A stretch of 6,687 nucleotides of DNA, taken from the NCBI GenBank assembly GCA_031265535.1, contig JAISCO010000386.1:1-6687 (forward strand). Direction: 5' to 3'. The DNA is from Spirochaetaceae bacterium. Lineage in GTDB: Bacteria > Spirochaetota > Spirochaetia > Treponematales > Breznakiellaceae. Below, piece by piece: positions 1-5,449 of this stretch (its first letter is position 1; the number at the start of each line of letters is the position of its first letter). The notes beneath the pieces were generated by a model, which was not told the DNA's origin, made no database searches, and saw nothing but the letters and a program-made list of their open reading frames with translations. The translations under genes and the position numbers were made by a program.

Positions 1-1
1 G

Positions 2-139
2 TGTAAAAAAACCGCCCATTCAATAACGCTCGACAATTTTACCGCCAATTACCTGTCTAGCAAGGCAATAGCCGATCATAAAACCCCGGCGGAGATTATC
101 GGCGAAATGGTACAGGAACGAATAGCCGCTTCAATGTAG
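2..139 (+). CDS. C-terminal part of a small hypothetical protein (possibly antitoxin-like)
   Basis: A reading frame is open from the left edge and ends at TAG (137-139), giving 45 residues with no start codon in the window. The visible protein begins CKKTAHSITLD and ends ERIAASM. It has a beta-strand-like start, then a helix around YLSSKAIADHKTPAEII and a second helix GEMVQERIAAS. This strand-helix-helix layout in a short chain is reminiscent of ribbon-helix-helix-type or other short DNA-binding antitoxins, but I see no diagnostic motif, so the function is a guess. If it were an antitoxin, no toxin gene follows it downstream; the partner would have to lie to the left or be lost. Composition and codon use look normal for coding DNA, and the protein probably lacks only a few N-terminal residues. 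It could also be the tail of a longer protein. Confidence 0.5.
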   Translation, partial: CKKTAHSITLDNFTANYLSSKAIADHKTPAEIIGEMVQERIAASM

Positions 140-261
140 AAATCGTTGGCTGAATAATTAACGTGAGTTCGACAGCGTAAAGAAACCCCTGCCCAAAGCT
201 ACCGGTTATACACAAGTCTGGAGCAAAAAATCAAACCGTCCGTCTTTGCGGCAATTTCGGA

Positions 262-296
262 TAAAATGAGCAATGAAGAATTGAGAATGAGGGATG
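262..296 (+). repeat. Short degenerate heptamer block (left copy)
   Basis: Reading in steps of seven from 269, three consecutive units (269-275, 276-282, 283-289) match RRSAATK perfectly; the flanking units 262-268 and 290-296 match in part. The stretch 272-294 is repeated at 441-470, where the second copy has one extra 7-bp unit (TGAGAAT). The gain or loss of exactly one unit suggests slippage or duplication of the heptamer. Confidence 0.7.
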
Positions 297-303
297 AGCA
301 AAA

Positions 304-387
304 GGGGGAAGTCTCCCCCACGCTCCAAAGGTTTTGCTTTCGCAAAAACGCTTTTTCGCTACCCCCACGCCTGGGGGCCAGCCCCCA
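304..387. repeat. GC-rich cluster of short hairpins between the two heptamer blocks
   Basis: Four perfect inverted repeats are visible: GGGGGA 304-309 with TCCCCC 314-319; TTTTGC 332-337 with GCAAAA 342-347; CCCCCA 362-367 with TGGGGG 372-377; and TGGGGGC 372-378 with GCCCCCA 381-387. The last two share an arm and are mutually exclusive. The block is sharply different in composition from the AT-rich heptamer blocks on either side. The arrangement resembles a small interspersed element (REP or MITE-like), but no target-site duplication or terminal inverted repeat is evident, so its identity is open. Confidence 0.55.
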
Positions 388-409
388 AACCCCCGTATGC
401 GTCCTGCAT

Positions 410-465
410 GGCAATGAACAATGAACAATTAGCAATTAAGAATGAAGAATTGAGAATTGAGAATG
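410..465 (+). repeat. Eight-unit degenerate heptamer array, RRSAATK
   Basis: Eight back-to-back 7-bp units run from 410 to 465, and all eight match the consensus [AG][AG][CG]AAT[GT]. Neighbouring units differ mostly at the degenerate positions, so this is an old or constrained array rather than a recent perfect expansion. Since 7 is not a multiple of 3, a frame through it yields a seven-residue peptide period (pattern NEExLxI), which explains the coiled-coil-looking short ORF here without requiring a gene. Confidence 0.8.
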
Positions 466-472
466 AGGGACA

Positions 473-493
473 TTCTTACTTCTTACTTCTTAG
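473..493 (-). repeat. Three inverted-type heptamers, TTCTTAC
   Basis: TTCTTAC occurs at 473-479 and 480-486, followed by TTCTTAG at 487-493 and then CAATTAG at 494-500. Read on the opposite strand these are GTAAGAA-type units, purine-rich like the units of the array at 410-465, so the two blocks form an imperfect inverted pair. The 10-mer TTAGCAATTA also occurs directly repeated at 429-438 and 490-499. Confidence 0.6.
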
Positions 494-510
494 CAATTAG
501 ATTGGGCGTG

Positions 511-544
511 AAAACCCCTAATCCCCCGTGGGGGATTAGGGTTT
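511..544 (-). terminator. Probable Rho-independent terminator of the lipoprotein gene
   Basis: A perfect 12-bp inverted repeat, 516-527 with 530-541, sits 38 bp beyond the lipoprotein stop. Read on the minus strand the stem is followed, after one G, by TTTT (514-511). On the plus strand the hairpin is also followed by TTT (542-544), so it may work weakly in both directions. The very GC-rich top of the stem, the AT base and the U-run are the usual intrinsic-terminator layout. Confidence 0.65.
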
Positions 545-548
545 GCGC

Positions 549-578
549 GCCGCCGGACTGTCCGTTCAGTCCGGCGGC
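549..578 (-). terminator. Strong hairpin directly abutting the lipoprotein stop codon
   Basis: A perfect 12-bp stem, 549-560 with 567-578, has a 6-nt loop (TCCGTT). It ends one base before the stop codon at 579-581. It lacks its own T-run on the minus strand, so alone it is more likely a 3'-end-protecting stem-loop. It acts in series with the terminator hairpin at 511-544. Confidence 0.5.
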
Positions 579-2711
579 TTAGGGATACTTGTGTATGGTA
601 GAATTTATAGCGGTTCCAGGGGGGCCAGGTGTGTCGTCGGCAACGGCCGCGCCCGCCGTGTTAGAGGTATTTTTCAGTGGGGCAGCGACTTCATTGCCAT
701 AGATGGCGCCGTCGGTCATCGTGAAGTTTCCGGTAAGAATGCGCACTCCGCCGCCTGCGCCAAAGGCAGTGTTGCCGCTAATCGTGCCGCCGGTCATCGT
801 AAAATTGCCGCCATTGACACAAACCCCGCCTCCTCCTGTTCCTCCGCCGCTGCTGCCGCTGGCATTGTTGCCGCTAATCGTGCCGCCGGTCATCGTAAAA
901 TTGCCGCCCGCGACATAAACCCCGCCTCCGTACGAGCCGCCGTTGTTGTTGCCGCTGATATACCCGCTGCGGAGTTCCATGGCGCCGCCCGCTATGTACA
1001 CGAGAGCGGCATTGTTACCCGATTTGCCTTGCAGAGTTGGGCCGTCAATGATGAAGTTCTGGTTTGCCGCCGTCCGTATCAGGCTGCCGTTGCTTGAGAG
1101 GGCCACCGTTCCGCTCCCGGTCAGCCGTACTTCTTTGTAGTTTCCACCGATACTGCTGCCGCTTATTCCCGGCACACCGAAACTACTCCTTATCTCAATG
1201 ATAAAGACAGTGGTACTGTCGGCGATTCCGTCCGGCGCGGTGGAAATAGATGACAAGGCGCCGGCCCATTCCGATGCGTTGGTAACAGCAAAATGACCAT
1301 AAACGGTAACGACGCAGGTATCCTTCTTGGTACTGTCCTCTGTGCTGCTGACAGTGATGGTCGCGTTTCCCACTGCCTTGCCGATTACCATTCCGTTCTG
1401 GTCCACCGCAGCTACCGCACTGTTGTCTGACTTCCATGTTACATTCTTGTTTGTAGCATCGGTGGGAAGCACCGTAGCAGACAGTTGTGCCTTACTCGCT
1501 TGGCTGATAATGGTGGATCCGCTGCTGCTCCTAACCATGATTTTGGTATGATCAAGGCTTACGCCAGTAACCGGAATATTAACAGTAACGGTAACGACGC
1601 AGTTTGCAGTACAGCCGCCGTTCACTGTGCTAACGGTGATGGTCGCGCTTCCCCCCGCGACGCCTGCTACAGTGGCTGTAGCTCCATTCCAGGTCACCGT
1701 GGCTACATCAGTGTTGCTTGATATCCAACTAAAATTCGTGCTGGCACCGCTGGGGGATACCGTAGCAGTCAAGGTCCCATTGCTACCCTTATTAATGGTG
1801 AGGGGATTCGTATTAAGAATTACGCCGGTAACCTGAGTGCCGCCGGATGTTACGGTAACGGTGCAGGTAGCCGTCTTGGTACTGTCCTCTTTGCTGCTAA
1901 CCGTAATGGTCGCGCTTCCCGCCGTCTTGCCGGTTACTCTTCCATTTGTGTCCACCGTGGCTACCGCAGTGTCGCTTGACGTCCACGTTAACCTCTTGTC
2001 TGTGGCATTGGCGGGAGACACAACGGCGGTCAGAGTCGGGCTGTCACCAGGCGCGATGTTAAGTGTGCTAAGGTTAAGGGTTACGTTGTCAACCGGAACG
2101 GTAACGGTAACGGTAACCGCACATTCCGCGCTCTTGCCGCCGTTTTCAGCGGTAACGGTGATATTCGCTTCTCCCTCGGACTTAGCGGTTACAGTTCCGT
2201 TCTGAGACACTGCGGCTATATCCGGGTCGCTTGACGTCCACTTTACCGCACCATCTGCGGGATTCACCGTAGCTTCCAGGATTGCGCTCTTTCCATACAC
2301 AATGGGGAGCGAGGCGGGGCTAAGGCTTAAATTGGTAACCTTAGCGTAGTTGGCTTCTACGGTAACGGCGCACTGCGCCATAAAGTTGTCGTCCATTGTG
2401 GTAACCGTAATTGCCGCTTGTCCCGCCGCTATGCCGGTTACCTTCCCTTCATAGTCCACAGTGGCTACTCCGTGGTTGCTTGATGTCCACTTTACCCGCT
2501 GGTCCGGGGCGCTGGTTGGAAGCACCGTAGCGGTCAGGGTCGTGTATTCACCAGGAGCAATGACAAGATTGTCAAGGCTAAGAATTACGCCGGTAACCAC
2601 ACCGGGTTCATCATCATGGTGGGGGCGGGGATTGGTATCGCATGACGCGAAGATAATCGCCGAAAAAATGCACGTAATAAGGGTAAAAATTGCAAACTGA
2701 CTTTTTTTCAT
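579..2711 (-). CDS. Surface lipoprotein with five Big_2 Ig-like domains and a beta-helix repeat region
   Basis: The protein has 710 residues. The start at 2711 is chosen because MKKSQF begins a typical lipoprotein signal peptide, and AAAGGA (2723-2718) lies 6 nt upstream. The hydrophobic stretch at 8-22 leads to FASC, giving lipidation at C24; F at -3 is acceptable for a spirochaete lipobox. Five bacterial Ig-like group 2 (Big_2) modules follow, near residues 38-119, 124-205, 206-288, 292-377 and 380-471, each with a W(T/K/I)S core and a closing CxVTV strand. Modules 3 and 5 are closest at DNA level: the match at 1326-1341 and 1875-1890 is 549 bp apart, so in frame. Residues about 540-680 form a glycine-rich right-handed beta-helix-like region with GGNFTMTGGTISGN-type turns. 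The tail (NTAGAAV to HKYP) has no anchor, which suits a lipid-anchored protein. The likely role is a surface-exposed adhesin or binding protein; the ligand cannot be read from sequence. The gene stands alone, with its own promoter candidate and terminator. Confidence 0.88.
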   Translation of the reverse strand: MKKSQFAIFTLITCIFSAIIFASCDTNPRPHHDDEPGVVTGVILSLDNLVIAPGEYTTLTATVLPTSAPDQRVKWTSSNHGVATVDYEGKVTGIAAGQAAITVTTMDDNFMAQCAVTVEANYAKVTNLSLSPASLPIVYGKSAILEATVNPADGAVKWTSSDPDIAAVSQNGTVTAKSEGEANITVTAENGGKSAECAVTVTVTVPVDNVTLNLSTLNIAPGDSPTLTAVVSPANATDKRLTWTSSDTAVATVDTNGRVTGKTAGSATITVSSKEDSTKTATCTVTVTSGGTQVTGVILNTNPLTINKGSNGTLTATVSPSGASTNFSWISSNTDVATVTWNGATATVAGVAGGSATITVSTVNGGCTANCVVTVTVNIPVTGVSLDHTKIMVRSSSGSTIISQASKAQLSATVLPTDATNKNVTWKSDNSAVAAVDQNGMVIGKAVGNATITVSSTEDSTKKDTCVVTVYGHFAVTNASEWAGALSSISTAPDGIADSTTVFIIEIRSSFGVPGISGSSIGGNYKEVRLTGSGTVALSSNGSLIRTAANQNFIIDGPTLQGKSGNNAALVYIAGGAMELRSGYISGNNNGGSYGGGVYVAGGNFTMTGGTISGNNASGSSGGGTGGGGVCVNGGNFTMTGGTISGNTAFGAGGGVRILTGNFTMTDGAIYGNEVAAPLKNTSNTAGAAVADDTPGPPGTAINSTIHKYP
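771..908 (-). repeat. 42-bp perfect direct repeat inside the beta-helix coding region
   Basis: The 42 bases at 771-812 recur identically at 867-908. The 96-bp offset is exactly 32 codons, so gain or loss of a unit keeps the frame. Each copy encodes the GGNFTMTGGTISGN turn of the beta-helix. A third, diverged copy (GNFTMTDGAIYGN) lies nearer the C-terminus around 696-735. Perfect identity suggests recent duplication or ongoing recombination between copies. Confidence 0.85.
2097..2114 (-). repeat. Hexamer tandem repeat in the linker between Big_2 domains 2 and 3
   Basis: AACGGT occurs three times in tandem (2097-2114) and encodes alternating Thr-Val in the last strand of module 2 and the linker to module 3. 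Changes in copy number would lengthen the linker by two residues without breaking the frame. Confidence 0.6.
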
Positions 2712-2717
2712 AATAAA

Positions 2718-2723
2718 TCCTTT
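2718..2723 (-). promoter_or_regulatory. Ribosome binding site for the lipoprotein
   Basis: AAAGGA on the minus strand lies 6 nt before the ATG at 2711-2709. It decides the start in favour of the MKKSQF signal peptide over the upstream in-frame starts. Confidence 0.7.
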
Positions 2724-2746
2724 GATTTTGGAGAAGTAATTAATGA

Positions 2747-2776
2747 ATTGTATCTGGAGGCCGAAAGGGAAAAGTC
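2747..2776 (-). promoter_or_regulatory. Candidate promoter of the lipoprotein gene
   Basis: TACAAT (2752-2747, minus strand) is a good -10 match. At the expected distance there is only a weak -35 (ACTTTT or GACTTT, about 2776-2770). A transcript from here would start near 2740, leaving about 30 nt before the ATG. The 13-C tract would then lie about 20 bp upstream of the -35, in the UP-element region. Confidence 0.35.
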
Positions 2777-2796
2777 CGGCTAAAAAGACAAAACGC

Positions 2797-2809
2797 GGGG
2801 GGGGGGGGG
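2797..2809. repeat. Homopolymer tract, 13 G (13 C on the lipoprotein strand)
   Basis: Thirteen consecutive G on the plus strand lie 86-98 bp upstream of the lipoprotein ATG. Tracts of this length are prone to slipped-strand mispairing. In Treponema pallidum, poly-G tracts upstream of tpr genes are reported to change promoter activity with length, so a regulatory role is plausible here. The exact length may vary between cells or be affected by sequencing error. Confidence 0.85.
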
Positions 2810-3042
2810 ATTTGCAAAGAGCGAAAAACAGATTTACGACGCAACAGAAACGCCCGGCGGGACTGTTATGGCTGTTTTTCGAGTGTGCCCTTTTCGTAAA
2901 AATGGACGCCGCCTGCATTATCTCCTCCAACAAATTAGCAAAGCCAAAGTCTTATAAATCCACCGCTTTTCTTTCGGACAAGGGGCAAACTTCAACTAAT
3001 ACGCTCTGTATACTATGAAATAAATAATGCTGTCAAGACGGG

Positions 3043-3098
3043 AAGGAACAGGTAACAAGGAAAATGGAAAAGGAGGAGGAGGAACAAGTAAAAAGGAA
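3043..3098 (+). repeat. Purine-rich array with 7-bp period
   Basis: Read in steps of seven from 3043, eight units follow a loose consensus of the type ARGGAAA (for example AAGGAAC at 3043-3049, AGGTAAC at 3050-3056, AAGGAAA at 3057-3063). The central units drift to GGAGGA. The strand is almost entirely purine over 56 bp. The unit differs from the RRSAATK array at 410-465 but the period is the same. Confidence 0.5.
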
Positions 3099-3172
3099 AA
3101 TTGTCGCGTCCTGGTTTAAAGTTGTCATATGAGGAGAGGAAAAATGAAAGATGTGGTAAGGTACAGGACAGG

Positions 3173-3292
3173 GATCCGAAAAAGTCCCTCCTACCGGAGC
3201 AGATTACCTATAACGGCACGGTTATCACCACCCCGGCGGGCTGGCTGCCCAAGCCGAAGCCGCGTACAACCAGAGTGGCCGCGAGCCTCTAA
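3173..3292 (+). pseudogene. Possible gene remnant, unidentified
   Basis: The frame reading DPKKSLLPEQITYNG and onward to VAASL then TAA (3290-3292) has protein-like composition and GC-rich codons, unlike the purine array before it. It is about 39 residues and has no credible start; the only in-frame opening is a TTG at 3101 inside low-complexity DNA. I do not recognise the family. It looks like the early part of a protein left after a deletion, but chance coding character cannot be excluded. Confidence 0.25.
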
Positions 3293-3328
3293 AAATATAC
3301 TTTTTTAGACAGTTTTGAAAATTCGCAG

Positions 3329-3514
3329 ATGGCAACGCTCTCTTTTTCATTTACGAGAATTATGATAAACTTTCTATTCGGAGATTATCAGGTGTATATT
3401 TTGCCCGATTTCGGCTTACAACCCCGATATTTCTCCGATCCAGAGTTAGATGACATCCACATTGCTGGGCTGACAGTGGTGGTTTATCATATGTATGAAG
3501 GAGTACAGGGTTAA
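3329..3514 (+). CDS. Small hypothetical protein, possible first gene of the GHKL-methyltransferase operon
   Basis: A 61-residue frame begins at ATG 3329, or 50 residues from ATG 3362, and ends at TAA 3512-3514. The protein has a hydrophobic N-terminal part (FTRIMINFLF), an acidic centre (SDPELDD) and a hydrophobic strand (IAGLTVVVY). No motif is recognised. There is no good ribosome site before 3329; a weak one (CGAGAA) precedes 3362. Support comes from position: its stop is followed by one codon and then the ATG of the ATPase gene, exactly the spacing seen again between the ATPase and methyltransferase genes. The frame is open back to 3293. It could equally be a relic or chance frame. Confidence 0.3.
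   Translation: MATLSFSFTRIMINFLFGDYQVYILPDFGLQPRYFSDPELDDIHIAGLTVVVYHMYEGVQG
3498..3510 (+). promoter_or_regulatory. Ribosome binding site region of the GHKL ATPase gene
   Basis: AAGGAG (3498-3503) lies 14 nt before the ATG at 3518, longer than ideal; AGGG (3507-3510) lies 7 nt before it and is a weaker but better placed match. Both are inside the end of the 61-residue frame, so if that frame is translated the two would be coupled. Confidence 0.45.
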
Positions 3515-3517
3515 AGT

Positions 3518-5446
3518 ATGGAAATAAATGTTGAAAATGCGGTTAATTTGTTTTTCCCTAGCACTTCATTAGAGGGAGTCTATTATGAAGCAGTAGCGAA
3601 TTCTATTGACGCAGACGCAACAAAAATTTGGATAACAATTAACCTCCCTGACTTTAATAATGTTTCCTCTTTTGAACTACAAATAGCGGATAATGGCAAC
3701 GGTTTTACAGATAAAAATTTTTATAAATTTTCTCACCTTTTGGAAGTTGATGAAAAAAACCATAAAGGCGTGGGTCGACTTGTTTTTTTGCATTATTTTA
3801 ATAAAATATCCGTGTCAAGTTCTTATGAAAACCGTTTAAGAACTTTTACCTTCGATAAACATTTTAACAAAGAATCAAAAGTAGCCGAAGGCGAATATGA
3901 AAAAAAGACTATCCTTATATTTTCCGGTTACAACAAAGCAAAAATACGAGAATATGATTATGTAAACCCTGGCAAAATCAAGGAAAGTCTCTTACGGCAT
4001 TTTTTCATTCTCTTTTATAAATTTAAAATGTCCAAGAGACCATTAGAAATTAGTATATCGATGACTACGGATAGCCCGAAAAAAGAACACAATTTTGTTT
4101 CTGGTAGTTCAATATTAAATATAAGCACAATATCAGACTTAACAGAAGTAGATTGCGGTGACCAGTCTGTTGATTTATTTGCTAAATTCAAATTGTTATA
4201 TTCAATCAAACATACTTTTGAAACCAATTCCTTAATAACTGCTATTTGTGCAGATGAAAGAACAATATCAGAGGAAATAATATCAAAGAACGCACTGCCC
4301 TATGGCTATGAAATGATTTTTTTACTTCATTCCGACTATCTTTCCGGCAAAAGTAATGCAAGCAGAACAGCACTCGAACTTGATGATGACTCAATAAGGA
4401 AAATAAAGCAAATATTCAGAAACAAAGTTTCTGAAATAATAACAGATGTAATTCCTGAAATTGCCGAACATAACCAGAAAGTAGACAATGAACTTAACGA
4501 AAAATATCCTCATTTGCAAGGTTATTTTGAAAAGGAAACCATTGGGTTTATTGAAAAAGATAATTCAATAGAGATCGCTCAAAAGAAATTTCTGAAAGAC
4601 CAAAAAGAAATTTTGGAAGCATCATCTTTAGATGATGTACAATATGAAAAATACCTTGAAGTTTCCTCCAGGGTTCTTACGGAATATGTTTTGTATAGAA
4701 ATCTTACAATAAGTAAACTGAAACAGCTTGATTATAAAAATGATGAAAAAGAAATTCACAATTTGATTGTACCAAAAAATAGAATTTTTCATAATGATGA
4801 ATTTATGGATACTATATTTTCAAATAACGCCTGGCTGCTTGATGATAAATATATGTCTTACACTGCTATATTAAGTGATAAAAGAATTAAAGAAATATAT
4901 AAATCAATTGACATAACAGACGAGACTGACAAAAAAGAGAAAAGGCCTGATATTACCATTATTTTCTCAAGTAACCCCGAAAAAAAAGAACCAAAAAAAG
5001 TTGATGTCGTTATAGTTGAATTAAAAAAATTGGGGTTAGAATTAGGTAAAAAAGAATATTTGGTAAGTCAATTGCGCCAGAGGGCCAGAATTTTGCTGTC
5101 ACACTATCCTGATAAAATTCAGAGAATTTGGTTTTATGGTATTGTGGATATAGACCCTGATTTTAGAATTTCTTTGTTAGAAGATGATTATATCGAGTTG
5201 TACTCTCCGGGTAGTTTGTTTTATAAAGAACAGACAATTATAGTTAATGACGACCCTGCTAATAAAATCCCTTGGGGATTATTCATTCAGTCCTACCAGT
5301 CTTTTGTGGATGATGCGGAAAATCGGAACTCCACTTTCTTGAAAATCTTGAAAGGAAGTATAAAAAAGAATATCAAAGAGGAAAAGAAAGGCGATATGTC
5401 ATCCGTAATTGAAGAAAATAATAGTCATAAGAAGACAGAAACCTAA
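3518..5446 (+). CDS. GHKL-family ATPase fused to a PD-(D/E)XK-like nuclease region, restriction/defence associated
   Basis: The protein has 642 residues. The N-terminus carries the Bergerat ATP-binding fold: N-box EAVANSIDA (E24, N28, D31), G1 box DNGNG (58-62) and G2 box GVGR (84-87), in normal order and complete. This is the Hsp90/MutL/MORC type, not a histidine kinase, since there is no H-box or sensor. Residues 300-415 are charged and helix-rich, probably coiled. The C-terminal part has NNAWLLDD (436-443) and SDKR (453-456), then RPD (476-478), ELK (501-503) and Q518, fitting a PD-(D/E)XK nuclease core: D478, E501, K503, Q518. The tail from about 610 is lysine- and glutamate-rich. The inferred role is ATP-driven cleavage or sensing of foreign DNA, acting with the methyltransferase encoded 3 nt downstream. 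MORC-like GHKL ATPases in restriction-modification operons are established. The gene is AT-rich compared with the lipoprotein gene, suggesting acquisition. The exact family is not certain; the nuclease call is from motifs only. Confidence 0.82.
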   Translation: MEINVENAVNLFFPSTSLEGVYYEAVANSIDADATKIWITINLPDFNNVSSFELQIADNGNGFTDKNFYKFSHLLEVDEKNHKGVGRLVFLHYFNKISVSSSYENRLRTFTFDKHFNKESKVAEGEYEKKTILIFSGYNKAKIREYDYVNPGKIKESLLRHFFILFYKFKMSKRPLEISISMTTDSPKKEHNFVSGSSILNISTISDLTEVDCGDQSVDLFAKFKLLYSIKHTFETNSLITAICADERTISEEIISKNALPYGYEMIFLLHSDYLSGKSNASRTALELDDDSIRKIKQIFRNKVSEIITDVIPEIAEHNQKVDNELNEKYPHLQGYFEKETIGFIEKDNSIEIAQKKFLKDQKEILEASSLDDVQYEKYLEVSSRVLTEYVLYRNLTISKLKQLDYKNDEKEIHNLIVPKNRIFHNDEFMDTIFSNNAWLLDDKYMSYTAILSDKRIKEIYKSIDITDETDKKEKRPDITIIFSSNPEKKEPKKVDVVIVELKKLGLELGKKEYLVSQLRQRARILLSHYPDKIQRIWFYGIVDIDPDFRISLLEDDYIELYSPGSLFYKEQTIIVNDDPANKIPWGLFIQSYQSFVDDAENRNSTFLKILKGSIKKNIKEEKKGDMSSVIEENNSHKKTET

Positions 5447-5449
5447 CCC

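Larger units (their letters stand above)
140..510. other. Gene-free intergenic region with repeats
   Basis: No reading frame here has both a credible ribosome binding site and protein-like composition. The frame at 294-500 (+) encodes a heptad-patterned peptide, but that follows directly from the 7-bp repeat in the DNA, and its first half reads through hairpin DNA. The region holds two heptamer-repeat blocks (262-296 and 410-465), a run of inverted-type heptamers (473-493) and a GC-rich segment with several short hairpins (304-387). Bases 140-260 show nothing I can identify. Confidence 0.6.
2712..2918 (-). other. Leader reading frame with strong Shine-Dalgarno, in frame with the lipoprotein
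   Basis: On the minus strand GGAGGAG (2928-2922) is followed by ATA and ATG (2918-2916), the best ribosome site in the region. The frame starting there runs 69 codons without a stop, crosses the C13 tract as Ser-Pro-Pro-Pro-Pro, and continues directly into MKKSQF. The encoded peptide (begins MQAASIF) is Phe/Leu-rich and resembles no family I recognise. Losing one C would give TAG at 2782-2780; gaining one would give TAA at 2742-2740. A weak promoter may lie upstream (TTGTCC 2981-2976, with TTATAA 2957-2952, 18 bp apart). It may be a leader peptide, an alternative N-terminus, or chance. Confidence 0.35.
2934..3292. other. Intergenic region without an assured gene
   Basis: This DNA separates the divergent lipoprotein gene and the plus-strand operon. 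It holds a possible minus-strand promoter for the leader frame (2952-2981), a purine-rich heptamer array (3043-3098) and a possible coding remnant (3173-3292). I see no RNA gene, and no plus-strand promoter that I would trust. Confidence 0.55.

Noticed and set aside
294..500. Plus-strand ORF of 68 aa with a coiled-coil-like heptad pattern
   Set aside because: The heptad pattern is a direct result of translating a 7-bp DNA repeat, the first half reads through hairpin DNA, and no ribosome site precedes it.
410..500. CRISPR array
   Set aside because: Units are 7 bp and contiguous with no spacers.
543..2205. Several plus-strand ORFs opposite the lipoprotein gene, the longest 184 aa
   Set aside because: They are antisense shadows of a long, clearly coding minus-strand gene with signal peptide and repeated domains; their Ala/Val/Pro-rich content mirrors its codons.
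2712..2933. Taking TTG 2933 as the true start of the lipoprotein (784 aa)
   Set aside because: A 74-residue extension would bury the lipoprotein signal peptide, and a good ribosome site precedes the ATG at 2711. The upstream frame is reported as a leader only.
2743..3018. Plus-strand ORF of 91 aa through the G13 tract
   Set aside because: No family resemblance, poly-Gly from the homopolymer and no good start; it lies antisense to the leader frame.
3296..3366. Promoter for the operon (TATACT at 3296 or TATGAT at 3361)
   Set aside because: Both are acceptable -10 boxes in AT-rich DNA, but neither has a recognisable -35 at 16-18 bp, so no promoter is called.
3518..5446. Histidine kinase, MutL or Hsp90 chaperone
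   Set aside because: The ATP-binding motifs fit the wider GHKL group, but there is no sensor or H-box, no MutL-type C-terminal dimerisation/endonuclease motif and no Hsp90 middle domain that I can recognise; the C-terminus is nuclease-like and the neighbour is a methylase.
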